Notes: generated by a model from the letters alone, not told the origin. Shown: positions 43,863 through 54,849, counted from the stretch's first letter. The stretch is 64,000 bases of DNA from Schistocerca nitens (GCF_023898315.1 NC_064619.1:304954150-305018149); one strand, 5' to 3'. A program made the numbers and translations.

Positions 43863-44113
43863 CATCACCAGTAAATATAAGGCTTCCACACGGAAGGGAC
43901 GGTGGGAGAGGGCGTGGGGGAGGGGGGGGGGCAGCACGAGAAAGCTTCCACACGGAAGGGACGGTGGGAGAGGGCGTGGGGGGGGGGGGAGGGGGCAGCA
44001 CGAGAATGAAAGTGAGGAATGATACGAGGAAGAAGTGTAAGTGTAAGGATGAGCAACAAGGAAAGGAGGTCCACGTACCTCATGTTTGGTATGCATTGAG
44101 GCCTAGGAAATAA
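43863..44113 (+). pseudogene. End of the Gypsy polyprotein, with a 62-bp G-rich duplication
   Basis: Resumes with ITSPVNIRL-like coding and ends ...HVWYALRPRK before a TAA at 44111-44113. A 62-bp unit starting GCTTCCACACGGAAGGGAC occurs at 43882 and 43944; each copy has a GGGAGAGGGCGTGGGGG part and a run of G. The duplication inflates the frame with glycine and arginine codons. Confidence 0.75.
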
Positions 44114-45396
44114 TTGAAACGTATTGTGTGATTTTGTTTTATGTCCAACGTTATTTTAGGTAAGATTGCATGTTTGCATTAGGGGGATTTATCATTAGTA
44201 TATTGAGATATGCAGTTCCGAGAAAGCAGGTTTCTGACTGGAGGAGAGGTGACATTGATCCCTTTTATCAGGTTGCTGCATAATGAATGGATGATAAGGA
44301 AACGACCAGGAAGTGCACAATACGTTGATTATGCAGATGATGGCAAGAAGGGAAAGAGAGGATGGCATGTGGATGGTGTCGAAATGCAATTTTCGAGGAA
44401 TTAAAGCAAGGCACAGAATAGTGACATTGTTGAAGTTCAGATGAGTAATGTAGAAGTATCACCTCTGATATCAAATAGAGTTGGAGTGTGTGAGGTAGTA
44501 GTAATGAATGTTGGCTGTACCAAGGTGATTAAGAGTGGGGATAGGAACATGGGTGATTTAAGTACAATAGTATCTGCCCCACTGTGGGATGTTGCATGTT
44601 GTGTTAAGGGCAAGGAGCCTGGGCTGGATGCAAAGGGGGGAACATAGGTCAGTGATTTTTACTTCGTGCAAGAAGAAATGCAGACGATGTTATTTTACAT
44701 ATACAGTGAGTGCAAAAAGTTGTTGATAGTAGTGTTGCAGATGCTCCGGAAGAAGACAGGAATCGACACATGATAATGTCTGAGGATGAGCTTGAGTAAT
44801 GTCGGAGTGGGGTAGCCACTTAAAGTCCAGCTCGTTAAGCTGTGACAAGAGGGAGCTCATGTATCGTGTAGATATTCATAGGTAAATACAGAAGGATCCC
44901 ATGCCAAAGGGAAGTGATCGAATCAGAACTGTCTTCAGAGAGCAGATTTACATCACATACAGTCATTACATGACAACGAAATAGTCGTACCTGGTTGTTA
45001 TGAGCAAGGAAAACTCATGGGGGCAAGACGTTCAGAGCTGTGAGTTAATAGGCTGTTCATAAATTGTGTGATATTACATGACCTTCGTTTCATTTTACAG
45101 GTAGTATAACAGGAGTTACTATCTTGAATATAACACAGACACAGCTACATTGCCTAGACAAACCTCAAGAGATGTTGTCCATACAAAACCTTCCTTTGCA
45201 TGACACCTGAGAACCAAGACTGGGCCATTCAATAAGTTGGATGATAGCAGCACAGGAGGGGTGGCTCACTGCCGTGCAAACTGTTACAGGATGTGGAATA
45301 GTACTGGAATAGCATATGTCAGGTATTCGTGATTGTGAGCATCATAGTAACTCTGATTTTGCTCTGTCTAGCTCTTATGTATTTGAAACAATGAGC
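44114..45396 (+). pseudogene. env-like region of the Gypsy element (weak)
   Basis: Lies between the pol end and the 3' LTR, the place of env in errantivirus-type Gypsy elements. Most of it is too decayed to recognise. The clearest sign is its end (about 45317-45394), where one frame gives a continuous hydrophobic stretch beginning VFVIVSIIVTLIL, followed by a short MYLKQ tail and a TGA. This looks like a C-terminal membrane anchor. Open frames at 44210-44404 and 44441-44647 may be fragments. No fusion peptide or cleavage site is evident. The call rests on position plus the anchor. Confidence 0.45.
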
Positions 45397-46309
45397 CATA
45401 TGGGAACCTGATTTAGGGTTAATTCGAGTCCCCACAGACTGGATTCCCTGAGTGAGGGATGAAAAATTGAAGATTTTTTATAATATTTACATAGTAGTTA
45501 TAAATAGCCAATCTTGTAGTATATATTTGTTTTACAGATTAAGGTAAAGGTAATTTCAGTAAAGAACCGAGCCAAAGCAAGATGCCAGATCTAGTCCATG
45601 GAGAGGTGGCAGTGAGGTTCCACTACTATGTCTTTTTGTAAAAGTAATAACACATTCAGCAAAAGTAATAAGAAACAGTGTGAAAGCTGCCATAAATTAC
45701 TGCATTAGCAGCTGCAGTGTGGCGACATGTACTTCGGAATAACACATACATAAAGGGATTCTGAGATGTGACTACCGCACTCAGCAGAAAACTGCACCAA
45801 CGTAGTAGGCGGGCAGATGTCAGCACAACAGGGGATTTCTTTTGTTATGGAGAACATCACAAGGTATCAGGTATTACTGACACAAGTACGCCTTACATTC
45901 ATAGAAATATGACTGAGTTTTGAGGCAGAGGCACTCCTCATTGCTTGAGTCCATCAGCACCACCACAAAGCCAGTGACATGAGGGACAAAGATGTGACTG
46001 GATATCGCCAGAGGCAGCCATGGGTTCGCGACAGGGCTGTGCCTACTGTTGCCAACACTAAGGTGCTCATGAGAACTGATGCTACAGCAGTACCAACCTG
46101 GTGTCCACACCAGCGGCCGCCAGCACTGAGTTCCTTCCTTGGGATTCAGTACCACAGCGCCAGATGACGTCCAACTCCTGCCAGGGAGCAGTGGGTCGAA
46201 TTCTAAACACAGTAGTCTCCACACACTGCCTCGGGAGCCACACACAAAGCAAAGGGCCATCCCAGGCGACATCGGTAATGGAGCAGTAGGAGCCCACTGA
46301 CGCCGCGAC
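45397..46309. other. Gypsy 3' non-coding and upstream LTR region
   Basis: No coding family is recognised. Part of it (about 45900-46300) may belong to the 3' LTR, but the matching part of the 5' LTR cannot be aligned by eye. Confidence 0.4.
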
Positions 46310-46572
46310 TATATGGCCTATAGAGGCCACGAGCTGCCCATGAGACTGTCATGGGCATTGTGGGTTGCCTAAGCAGCATCTTCTCACCAGGGAAGAAGCC
46401 GCTTCCTGTAAATCAGTGCTGGCCAGAGTCGACAGAGCCATGCAGAAGATGTACTGAGATTGAATAAAAGCCTTATTTAACGTCAGCAGTGTTTCCACTG
46501 GGCCCTCCAGCCCGTCACCATTACCACATACCCCTCCAAGTGCCGCTGCACTCTTCAGAGATAACATACCTT
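46310..46572 (+). repeat. Putative 3' LTR segment of the Gypsy element
   Basis: Diverged match to 34300-34556, including AGCATCTTCTCACCAGGG, AATAAAAGCCTT, GCAGTGTTTCCACTGGGC and CTCTTCAGAGATAACA. Confidence 0.55.
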
Positions 46573-47446
46573 GATGGAGTGTGTTTGACTGTTGACCCTG
46601 ATAGCACATTCTTCAGATCTTTCATACATTTAAGACATCTAGTCAAGGGTTGTCAAGAGACTGGTGGTGTAACCACTCATCAGGCACTATGATTCATGAA
46701 ACGTGTTCAAAGAACTGAAGCATATGGCGTGACATACCCATTTCTGTCAGCAAAGTTCGGATCGATTCGGTGCTCAGCAAGTTATTAGGTATTGTTCCTA
46801 CTGGAAGAGGCCGATCTGTGTTCTAAATTTTGCAATCTGTATACCGCCAAGTAACTAAAATTTAATCACTTTTCTTTCACTGTACCTTGTACATACAGGA
46901 ACTAAAATTTATTTATTCACTGTTGTTCCTGGTGTTGTAATTGTAATCAGTACAGCCTGTTTATCATGTGATATGTGGGATATATTTATCATGAATATGA
47001 CAAGTGAAACACTTTGCAAACTGATCTAAAAAGCAGTGGGATGGTAATTGTCTTGCTTAAAGCACACACTATTCACTGGTATCTGCACACTCCTTACTGT
47101 ATCTAGTATCATTTCTGAAGTATTTGGAAACGGTATTCTTTCATATTTTTCGTCGAAATACGTCAGCACGAATATTCACTGCAATTACGTTTTTCTGTCA
47201 TGAAACACATAATGAGTAGTGCATCATTTTGCAACAGTCAACAATATCCAACACACACTTACGAGCAACTGAATTAAAAACAGCTACCTTGTGACGCATT
47301 TGCACTTGCTTTCGCACTGATAGATATAGGGTGTCGCAGAAGAAATGATCCATATTCAGGGATAAGACAGGAATCCTCATTTGAAGCAAAAAACTTCATA
47401 TGTACATATGCCCTATTCTGAGTGGGTTCCGAGACAGAACACATTT
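46573..47446. other. spacer, no gene seen
   Basis: Nothing recognisable in either strand. Confidence 0.5.
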
Positions 47447-47664
47447 GCCCGCATCTCGTGGTCGTGCGGTAGCGTTCTCGCTTCCCACGCCCGGGGTCCC
47501 GGGTTCGATTCCCGGCGGGGTCAGGGATTTTCTCTGCCTCGTGATGGCTGGGTGTTGTGTGCTGTCCTTAGGTTAGTTAGGTTTAAGTAGTTCTAAGTTC
47601 TAGGGGACTTATGACCACAGCAGTTGCGTCCCATAGTGCTCAGAGCCATTTGAACCATTTTTGA
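47447..47664 (+). mobile_element. SINE with a different tRNA head but a shared body
   Basis: Flanked by identical ACAGAACACATTT (47434-47446 and 47665-47677). The head is a short class I tRNA-like sequence with A-box-like GTGGTCGTGCGGTAGCG and B box GGTTCGATTCC. The body (GTCCTTAGGTTAGTTAGG onward, ending CCATTTGAACCATTTTTGAA) is the same as in the class II-headed SINEs at 5620 and 39459. Confidence 0.93.
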
Positions 47665-47929
47665 ACAGAACACATTTAAAGTACATTTGTTTTTGAGCTA
47701 GTGTCATGCATATGTGGGTTACCCACACATCTTAACATCTTTGATGTTTTATTCTAGTCCTATCTACCTAGTTGCTTTCAACCTCCATGATCAACATGTC
47801 TTTCTGCCATTACACTATGCCATTAAATGCACAGTTGTCTATGGTGTGTTGTGAGTGTAGCAGTGTGAGGGGGTGAGAGTGAATCACAGAACGAGCATCG
47901 GTTGACTGTGTGTACACTTTCTGGATAAG

Positions 47930-48480
47930 ATGCCACACACACATACACAAATGAAGAAAATGCACAGTGGTGTATGTTTACGGCTTCTGCGATAGTAGTG
48001 CTCCTGCTGCTGTCGAAGAATACTGTCGGCGTTTTCCGACACGTCGAATTCCTAATAGTAGCGTGTTTACCGAAGTTTTCAGCACATTGTGTGATACAGG
48101 TATTCTTCCGCATTCTCATTTTTCTTCTGAACATGTAGTCCTGATAACTCTCCAGGAACAGCAACACATTGTTGAAATATTGCAGCATAGCCCTTCTACC
48201 AGCACACAGCAACTTCCAGCACATATCAATGTCTCACAAACAACTGTATGGGGAACATTACATAAACGTAAACTTGTACCGACTTCACACACAGCGTGTC
48301 CACAATTTTCACATGGACGACAATGCCACACAACTTGAATTTGATGAGTGGTTAAATAACAGTCGTCATTTGCTCCATTAATGCTATCACTGATGAAGCC
48401 ACATTTACGCGGAATATAATCAGCAACACACGTACTAACGATCGATGGCTGTAGGAAAAATCGCCTGCTACAGTGTAAGT
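47930..48480 (+). pseudogene. Tc/mariner-related transposase fragment (DUF4817-type N-terminus)
   Basis: The plus strand reads AAVEEYCRRFPTRRIPNSSVF, an N-terminal helix-turn-helix (DUF4817-like), then TSTQQLPAHINVSQTTVWGTLH, the second helix-turn-helix. After frameshifts comes ITDEATFTR, the first catalytic aspartate region, at about 48386-48412. The C-terminal half with the other two catalytic residues is missing. This architecture belongs to a transposase group common in insects. Confidence 0.78.
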
Positions 48481-49030
48481 CAATTTCCAGTTTCGTTCTA
48501 GAACTGTCCGAGAGTCGCGCCTTGTCTAGAACCGCTCCACTGTCGCCCTGAACTCACTCTGATTAATCAGAATTAAGTTCCCACACGCAACGAAAGTGAC
48601 GCCACAGCTATTGACATGACAGCTGGTGTGGCGGTAATGCCATGTGCTGCTGTTTCCATCCGCTTCTGTCAAAATTCTTATGGCACCATTTTCAATATGG
48701 CGTTAAATGAGATTATTCGGATATGCAATGGTGTTGTCATTCGGCTTAGAGCATTAGAATTGAGCGGAGAATACTTATTAGTGACATCATCAAGCCACTA
48801 ACCCCTGTCCTGACACTCCCCCCACCTCTCCTATTCACTTGTCTCCAGTCATTCAAAATCCCATCCAGCGCAACTAGCCGAATTATGCTAATGGCAAAAC
48901 TAAAAAAATACAAAACAATGAAACTAGCCAATTTGTATCTTGTACCTCTCCAGCCAATCGCTGCGCAGTATTATAATCACGTGTAAAAATGATGCCGAGC
49001 ACGAAGATAATATTCTCCTTGATCCCTGAA
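48481..49030. other. spacer, no gene seen
   Basis: No recognisable gene or repeat. Confidence 0.5.
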
Positions 49031-49032
49031 TG

Positions 49033-49320
49033 AGATTTTCACTCTGCAGCGGAGTGGGCGCTGATATGAAACTTCCTGGCAGATTAAAACTATGTGCCGC
49101 ACCGAGACTCGAACTCGGGACCTTGCCTTTCGCGGGAAACTGCTCTGTAAAGTTTGGAAGGTAGGAGACGAGGTACTGGCAGAAGTAAAGCAGTGAGAAC
49201 GGGTCGTGAGTCGCGCTTGGGTAACTCAGTTGGTAGAGCAATTGCCTGCGAAAGGCAAAGCTCCCGAGTTGGAGTCTCGGTCCGGCACACAGTTTTAATC
49301 TGCCAGGAAGTTTCATTCTC
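49033..49320. mobile_element. tRNA-containing foldback repeat
   Basis: The two halves are near reverse complements. ATGAAACTTCCTGGCAG, ATTAAAACTATGTGCCG and GAGACTCGAACTCGGGA on the left face GAGTTGGAGTCTCGG, CCGGCACACAGTTTTAAT and CTGCCAGGAAGTTTCAT on the right. The right half contains an Arg-like tRNA shape (TTGGGTAACTCAGTTGGTAGAGC, loop with GCG), mirrored in degraded form on the left. The tRNA shape is part of the repeat, so it is not called as a gene. Confidence 0.82.
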
Positions 49321-49944
49321 CTTGATATTTACGTAAAACTGCAAACACATGCATACCTCTAGCATATTATTTAACGATGCGTAAAAATTGGATCAAGCTC
49401 AAAGATATGATTCTCTCGACTCTCACACGAAATTGTGTGTATGTACATACCTCTGTATTTAATAAATATGGTGTTAAAATTATGGTTAAAAGTCGCCAAG
49501 TGACATTACTTAACTTGAAAGTCAAAGAGATTGAAGTACAACTACATATCTCTGGAGTAAAATAAAAAAGATGTGCAAAAATAGTGTGGAGTTTTAGTAT
49601 GATATTGACATAGTAAAACACACACACACACACACAAAATGGAACTACAAACTGTAAACAGCAAATGGTGTACAGTTAAACAGTACATGGTGATGGTTAT
49701 TTACTGAATGCAATTACAATCAGACATTGACCATTGGTTTACAATGGATTCACCATTATCCAGCATACTATTTGGTGGGAGCAGCTTATAAGATGACTGT
49801 CCATTATGATGACAGCATTTCTGACTATGACATAGCCACTGTAGTACATTTTCCTGCCTTTATAAAACGTTCCTATGAAGAGTCAACAAACAGAAATTTG
49901 ATTAATAAGCATTAGTCAGCAAATTTTCTGTCTTGTCTTTGTTT
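49321..49944. other. spacer with a short (CA)n
   Basis: A CA run lies at about 49617-49637. Otherwise nothing recognisable. Confidence 0.5.
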
Positions 49945-50960
49945 GCCACATTTTCAAGGACAGCTATCTCCAAGGTCCGAGATATCCCAGAAACTTAATC
50001 TTGTGGACCACACCATTCATACGGACAGCACCATTGACCGCTGATGGCAATGGATGCAGGAAACCAACCATGCATGACATGTAGAATCTGAGCATCTGAC
50101 ATGCACCACAAGAAGGGAAGACTGATGGATTATCTGGCACATGTGAACAGATCTAACAGCAATGATAGAGCCATTCAGCATTCTGTCCTGCCTTCTATGT
50201 AACGCTCACATTAGTGCTAGCACCATTGGCAGGCAGCTGCATGACACATTGCTTGCCACATACCGACTGTGATGACTCTTGCCACGTAGAGTCACCAAGA
50301 GTCACCTCTTGCTGGCAACAACTGACCTGGGCTCCTGCAGAATGCCAGTGGGTCATCTTTTGGATATGTCACACATCTGACTTGGAGGTGATGCCCATCA
50401 AATTCCCATCTTGAGGCACGAAGTGCAGTGGAGAGCATGAAGAGTGGTTTGTAATCTCTCATCACATTCCCCACCTGCCTAATGTGATTATATGGGAATT
50501 GATATTCTTCGGTGTCCATTCACTGTCGTATTCCTAATGTACTCCATGACAACAGGAGTCCTGCAACTGGTGGCTCTGCCTTTCATGAATGCTTATGCCT
50601 ACGCCCTCAACAGGACAAGGCTTGTCCCCATACTGCTGCGACCTCCCACATGCCCTTTGCAGATGTGTATACTTTGTCATGGCCAGCAGCTTTACCTGAT
50701 CACTCCCTATTCGAGAATGCATGGGGTGCCAGGGGATGTGTCATCAGAATTTCATCTATTCTCACCAGCCTGGGGGAACAGCATGCTCATGTGCAATCAG
50801 TGTGGGGTTGAATATCACAGGACCACATCCAACACCTGTACAGCTCCATGCTGTGATGCCTGGAGACTTGTATTCGCATCCATGGGATCCATACTAACAT
50901 GTGCATTTTGTGACCAAGTAGCACAATACATCTTGGTCCTTCAGCGTTGAAAGTGTAATC
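49945..50960 (+). mobile_element. Tc1-like remnant, highly decayed
   Basis: Broken plus-strand frames keep SASTIGRQLHD-like and LATYRPTV-like helix-turn-helix traces near 50210-50270. Later come QQDKACPHTAATSHMPFADV and LPDHSLFENAWGARG, corresponding to the QQDNARPHTA and SPDLSPIENVW blocks of Tc1 transposases, and the end region with EQHAHVQSVWG. D is changed to K at QQDK-ACPH, so this block is inactive. Terminal repeats were not found. Confidence 0.72.
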
Positions 50961-51389
50961 ATTTCATGTGTGGGGCACCATTTCACTGCCTGTCAACAAT
51001 TATCATAGACTGTTTTGTGCTTATGGGTGCAGCTCTTTTTGTGATGATCAGTGTGTTTCCTCAGATAGTGAAGTACAATGTGTGTAAAATGATTTTACGA
51101 AAAATTTATGATGAATTTTATATATGGACTATTTTTTGTTGGAGTGTTTTTCCTTCCCAGTCCATCCAGAGTTAATTCTTCACACAACGTAGCACTAGCA
51201 AGTCTCTCTCCTATTCCCCCTCTCCCCCCCCCCCCCCCTATCTCTCTTTCTCGTTCACTCTCTGTCTCTTAGCACAGGTCACTGGCTGTGTGGTTTGTCA
51301 GAACAGCTAAGGTATGTGGAGATAGCTCCTCACAATGGGCTCTCCTCTCACAGCAAGCAGCACTGCACTGATCAGAGCTGATGAAAAGT

Positions 51390-51390
<1 letters not shown>
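50961..51390. other. spacer, no gene seen
   Basis: Contains a C run and TCTC-rich stretch at about 51220-51260. No coding signal. Confidence 0.5.

Positions 51391-51394
<4 letters not shown>

Positions 51395-51442
<48 letters not shown>
51395..51442. repeat. (TG)24 microsatellite
   Basis: Uninterrupted TG run of 48 bp. Confidence 0.97.
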
Positions 51443-51445
<3 letters not shown>

Positions 51446-51606
51446 TTTGCAGACGAAAAAACTTGAGAGCTCAAGTATATGAACTTTCTCTGAACATGGC
51501 ACAAAAATTTGACGTTGAGATATTTTTAAACGTTCTGAGACGACATTTAATGGTGAGGCAGAGGTGGAAAGATGTGAAATTGACTGTGATGTAAGAATCA
51601 CAGAAT

Positions 51607-51612
<6 letters not shown>

Positions 51613-51688
<76 letters not shown>
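51613..51688. repeat. (AC)12(AT)26 compound microsatellite
   Basis: AC run at 51613-51636 passing directly into an AT run to 51688. Confidence 0.97.
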
Positions 51689-51689
<1 letters not shown>

Positions 51690-51690
<1 letters not shown>

Positions 51691-51980
51691 AGCAGTCAGG
51701 GCGAACAGGCTTAGTTGGTGGGATCATGTTACATGCATGGGAGAAGCAAGGTTACCCAAGAGACTCATGGGTTCAGCAGTAGAGGGTAGGAGGAGTCGGG
51801 GTAGACCAAGGAGAAGGTACCTGGATTCGGTTAAGAATGATTTTGAAGTAACAGGCTTAACATCAGATGAGGCACCAATGTTAGCACTGAATAGGGGATC
51901 ATGGAGGAATTTTATAAGGGGGACTGTGCTCCAGACTGAACGCTGAAAGGCATAATCAGTCTTAAATGATGATGATATAT
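51690..51980 (+). mobile_element. LINE 3' end fragment
   Basis: Reads RANRLSWWDHVTCMGEARLPKR, GRRSRGRPRRRYLDSVKNDFE and NRGSWRNF, typical of the extreme C-terminus of RTE/CR1-like LINEs, then ends in ATGATGATG repeats. The rest of the element is absent. Confidence 0.75.
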
Positions 51981-52099
51981 ATGACGAATTCCCTCGTAAC
52001 TGTAATGAATTTTTCTGCAGCACTGTACTGTCTCGTTATTTAAATTTCATCCCACAAAATATTTTTTCCCTTACCTCTCTGTCTGCTTCATCATTAAAT

Positions 52100-54800
52100 C
52101 GTTAAATTTCATATAACACTCCAGACATAACTGGAATTTATTTAGATATTAGTAACTACTTCACCTTTTCAAATTCTGTCTTTCCCATAGAGGTTCTCCT
52201 TATTTCTTGTATGCAGCTGCCATTGCATGACATTAAACTTCCCAGGTATGTAAGGATTTTAGTTGTTCTATGCTTTTTCCATATGACATTATGTCAAATA
52301 GATCTTCCTTCTTGTTTAATCTCGTCATTTTTGTCTTTTCTATCTTTTTCTTCATCCCATTATCCCCCCCCCCTTCTTCTTGCAGTCTTCTTCAACATCC
52401 TCTCTACCTTGTCTTTCACTCAGCCAGCACTCCTAGATCATCTGTGTATGTTTTCGTCTTTATCCATTCTCCTTCCATTATAATGCTTCTTGCACATCTG
52501 TGGCCTTTCCTATCAGTTCTTATTTTGTGTGCTGAATAGCTACAGTGACAGTGAAAATCCTAGGTTTACATCCTTCCCAGTGCTCATCTCTTCCATCTCC
52601 TCATTCCCTGTTTTGTAATTTTTTGCTTTGTATACATATTATTAACCTTCTGTCTTCACAGTCTGTATCAACACCTTTTAAAATTCTCAGCAGTATGCAA
52701 CATTTGACTCTATCAATTGCTTTCTCTGAATCCTTGTTCATTTCTATTATTCTTCCTCCATCCTCAAAAAATTTATTTTTCCTTTACCCTTTTTAAACGT
52801 GTACTGGCCCTCCTCAGTATTTTCCTCAGTTTTATTTTAAGTTCTCCTCAGTGTGACACTTGTGACTTCTCTATAACATGACTTTTACAAAACTAACGGT
52901 CATGTAGTCTTTGTATTCTTTTGTGTTGTACTTTCTAGGTAAAGGTACAAGAATGGACTTAAACAGATCTTGATGCCCCGCAATCAGTGAACGTTCTTAC
53001 AAGGGAACCTTCCCATCGCACCCCCCTCAGATTTAGTTATAAGTTGCACAGTGAATAGGCCTTGAAAAACTGAACACAGATCACTCGAGAAAACAGGAAG
53101 AAGTTGCGTGGCACTATGAAAAAAATAAGCAAAATATACAAAGTGAGTAGTCCATGAGTAAGATAGGCAACATCAAGGATAGTTCGACGTCAGGAGCGCC
53201 GTGGTTCCATGGTTAGCGTGGGCAGCTGCGAAACGAGAGGTCCTTGGTTCGAGTCTTCCCGCAAGTGAAAAGTTTACATTCTTTATTTTCGCAAAGTTAT
53301 GATCTGTACGTTCGTTCATTGACGTCTCTGTTCACTGTAATAAGTTTAGTGTCTGTGTTTTACGACCGCACCGCAAAACCGTGCGATTAGTAGACGAAAG
53401 GACGTGCCTCTCCAACGGGAAACGAAAATATTTGATCGCAAGGTCATAGGTCAACCGATTCCTCCACAGGAAAATACGTCTGATATATTCTATACGACAC
53501 TGGTGATGGCATGTGCGTCACATGACAGGAATATGTTGTCGACCCACCTAACTTGTACACTTGGCGAATGGGTAAAAAGATCTTCAAACTTGCCCGATTT
53601 AGGTTTTCTTGTGGATGCGATAATCACTCCCAAAAAAGTGATGAAAACATAAGAGTTTGTCTCATAAACTGCAACAAATGAAAGCAACAGTTTCACAGTC
53701 GCACAGTTTTCCCTGTACTCTGTCAAAACATATGTTTTTAACGTTTCAAATTTTTCTGTGTGTAGACCGTCAAATCCTGCATATGTCCAAGCAAATCTGA
53801 ACATGTCCTGGAATTTTGGTGGGCGAAGTTGATTATATAAAAATTAAACTTTTCACTCAAGGGAAGATTTGAAAAGGACGGACGGACAGATAATAATTGT
53901 CTGAATATTAAAAAAATAATTTGTCACTCGAGGGAAGACTTGAATTAACAACCTCTCGTTTCACATCTACTCACGCTAACCACGGGACCACGACGCTCCT
54001 GACCTCAAACTGTCTTTGATGTTGCCTATCTTGCGCATGGACTACTAAGTTTGTATATTTTGCTTATTTTTTCATAGTTCCACACAACTTCTTCCTGTTT
54101 TCTCGATTGATCTGTGTTCAGTTTTTCAAGGTCTATCCACTGTGCCAACTTATAACTAAATGTGAGGGGGGTGCGATGGGGAGGTTCCCTTGTTAGGTCA
54201 TTGTTCAATTTTCTGTACTACCTTCTGCCTTTTTCCGAATTTTCGTTGTTCCATGTTCTGTGCTCATCCATTTTATGCAACATACTTCCTGTTATCAATT
54301 TTTTGTTATTTCCTTTTCTTTTCATCTCCCCAATGACTATCTCTAATCCTTCCAATATATATTTCTGATAGTATTTCACTATTTGAGGGATGCGACACTT
54401 CTCCCTACATGTTGCAATTTATTTTGAACTCAGTGACTGTACTCTTTCTGAGTGATCAGTTTCTTAAGTTTCTCAGTAACTCATTTCTTTATCTGTTGTC
54501 TTTTCTTAATATGTTCTGATCTTGTCCGAATATCAGCTACGAGTAAATTATAGCCAGTATTAGCATTTTCGCCTGAAAATGCAAATGCTGTTTTCGGACC
54601 TCTGTCGTCTCTTTATAGAACCACAGATTTCTGCTAATATTTGCCTATCAATATTTCTGCGTTGGCTTCACCAACCTTACGCCCCTCTTGTCACTGTTGA
54701 AAGGTCTCTGTTGGATTCCTTTCATGTTAATTTCTTAAATCTGTTGTCATTTACGGCATAAATTCCTCTTTTAAATTTACTGTGGTGTTTCTGACTATCT
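52100..54800 (-). mobile_element. Decayed LINE on the reverse strand, split by a foldback element
   Basis: Read from high to low coordinates, the reverse strand gives an endonuclease-end block (about 54700-54500; NTGYNLLVADIRTRSEHIKK) and a basic linker to 54196. After the foldback insertion come reverse transcriptase pieces: KAIDRVKCC and LLRILKGVDTDCEDRRLI (about 52720-52640), an active-site box reading YTDDLGVLAE (about 52445-52415) and a later YLGSLMSCNGSCIQEI-like block (about 52250-52200). Order and spacing fit one LINE. Numerous stops and frameshifts make it inactive. I assembled this by eye from short blocks, so limits are approximate. Confidence 0.62.
53000..54192. mobile_element. 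1.19-kb foldback/TIR element with tRNA-like arms
   Basis: Ends CAAGGGAACCTTCCCATCGCA ... TGCGATGGGGAGGTTCCCTTG, flanked by TTA at 52997-52999 and 54193-54195. The inverted arms run at least 250 bp (to about 53280 and 53920). They include a tRNA-like stretch with A-box-like TGGTTAGCGTGGGC and B box GGTTCGAGTCT, mirrored in the right arm. The centre has short overlapping open frames (53404-53652 plus, 53490-53804 minus) without transposase motifs, so it is non-autonomous. A 3-bp TTA duplication is compatible with PIF/Harbinger, but that is inference. Confidence 0.85.
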
Positions 54801-54849
54801 GGGAGGAGACTGAGCAGTGAAACGTGTTACTTTTACACATAAACAAGAA

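Larger units (their letters stand above)
34300..46572 (+). mobile_element. Ty3/Gypsy LTR retrotransposon, decayed and multiply interrupted
   Basis: An old LTR retrotransposon read on the plus strand in the order leader ORF, gag, protease, reverse transcriptase, RNase H, integrase and an env-like end, between two weakly similar LTR ends. Protease-RT-RNase H-integrase is the Ty3/Gypsy order. Five younger insertions cut it: a hAT transposon (36167-40118, itself carrying a LINE with a SINE), a palindromic MITE (41636-42045), a SINE (42210-42409) and a Tc1 remnant (43318-43860). Many stops and frameshifts make it dead. The exact LTR edges and primer-binding site were not found. Confidence 0.85.

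Noticed and set aside
49216..49290. Functional tRNA-Arg gene
   Set aside because: It is one arm of an inverted repeat with a degraded mirror copy.
51395..51688. CRISPR-like or regulatory array
   Set aside because: Plain dinucleotide microsatellites without spacers.
53404..53804. Overlapping frames in the 1.19-kb foldback element as genes
   Set aside because: Short, opposite strands, no motif; the element looks non-coding.
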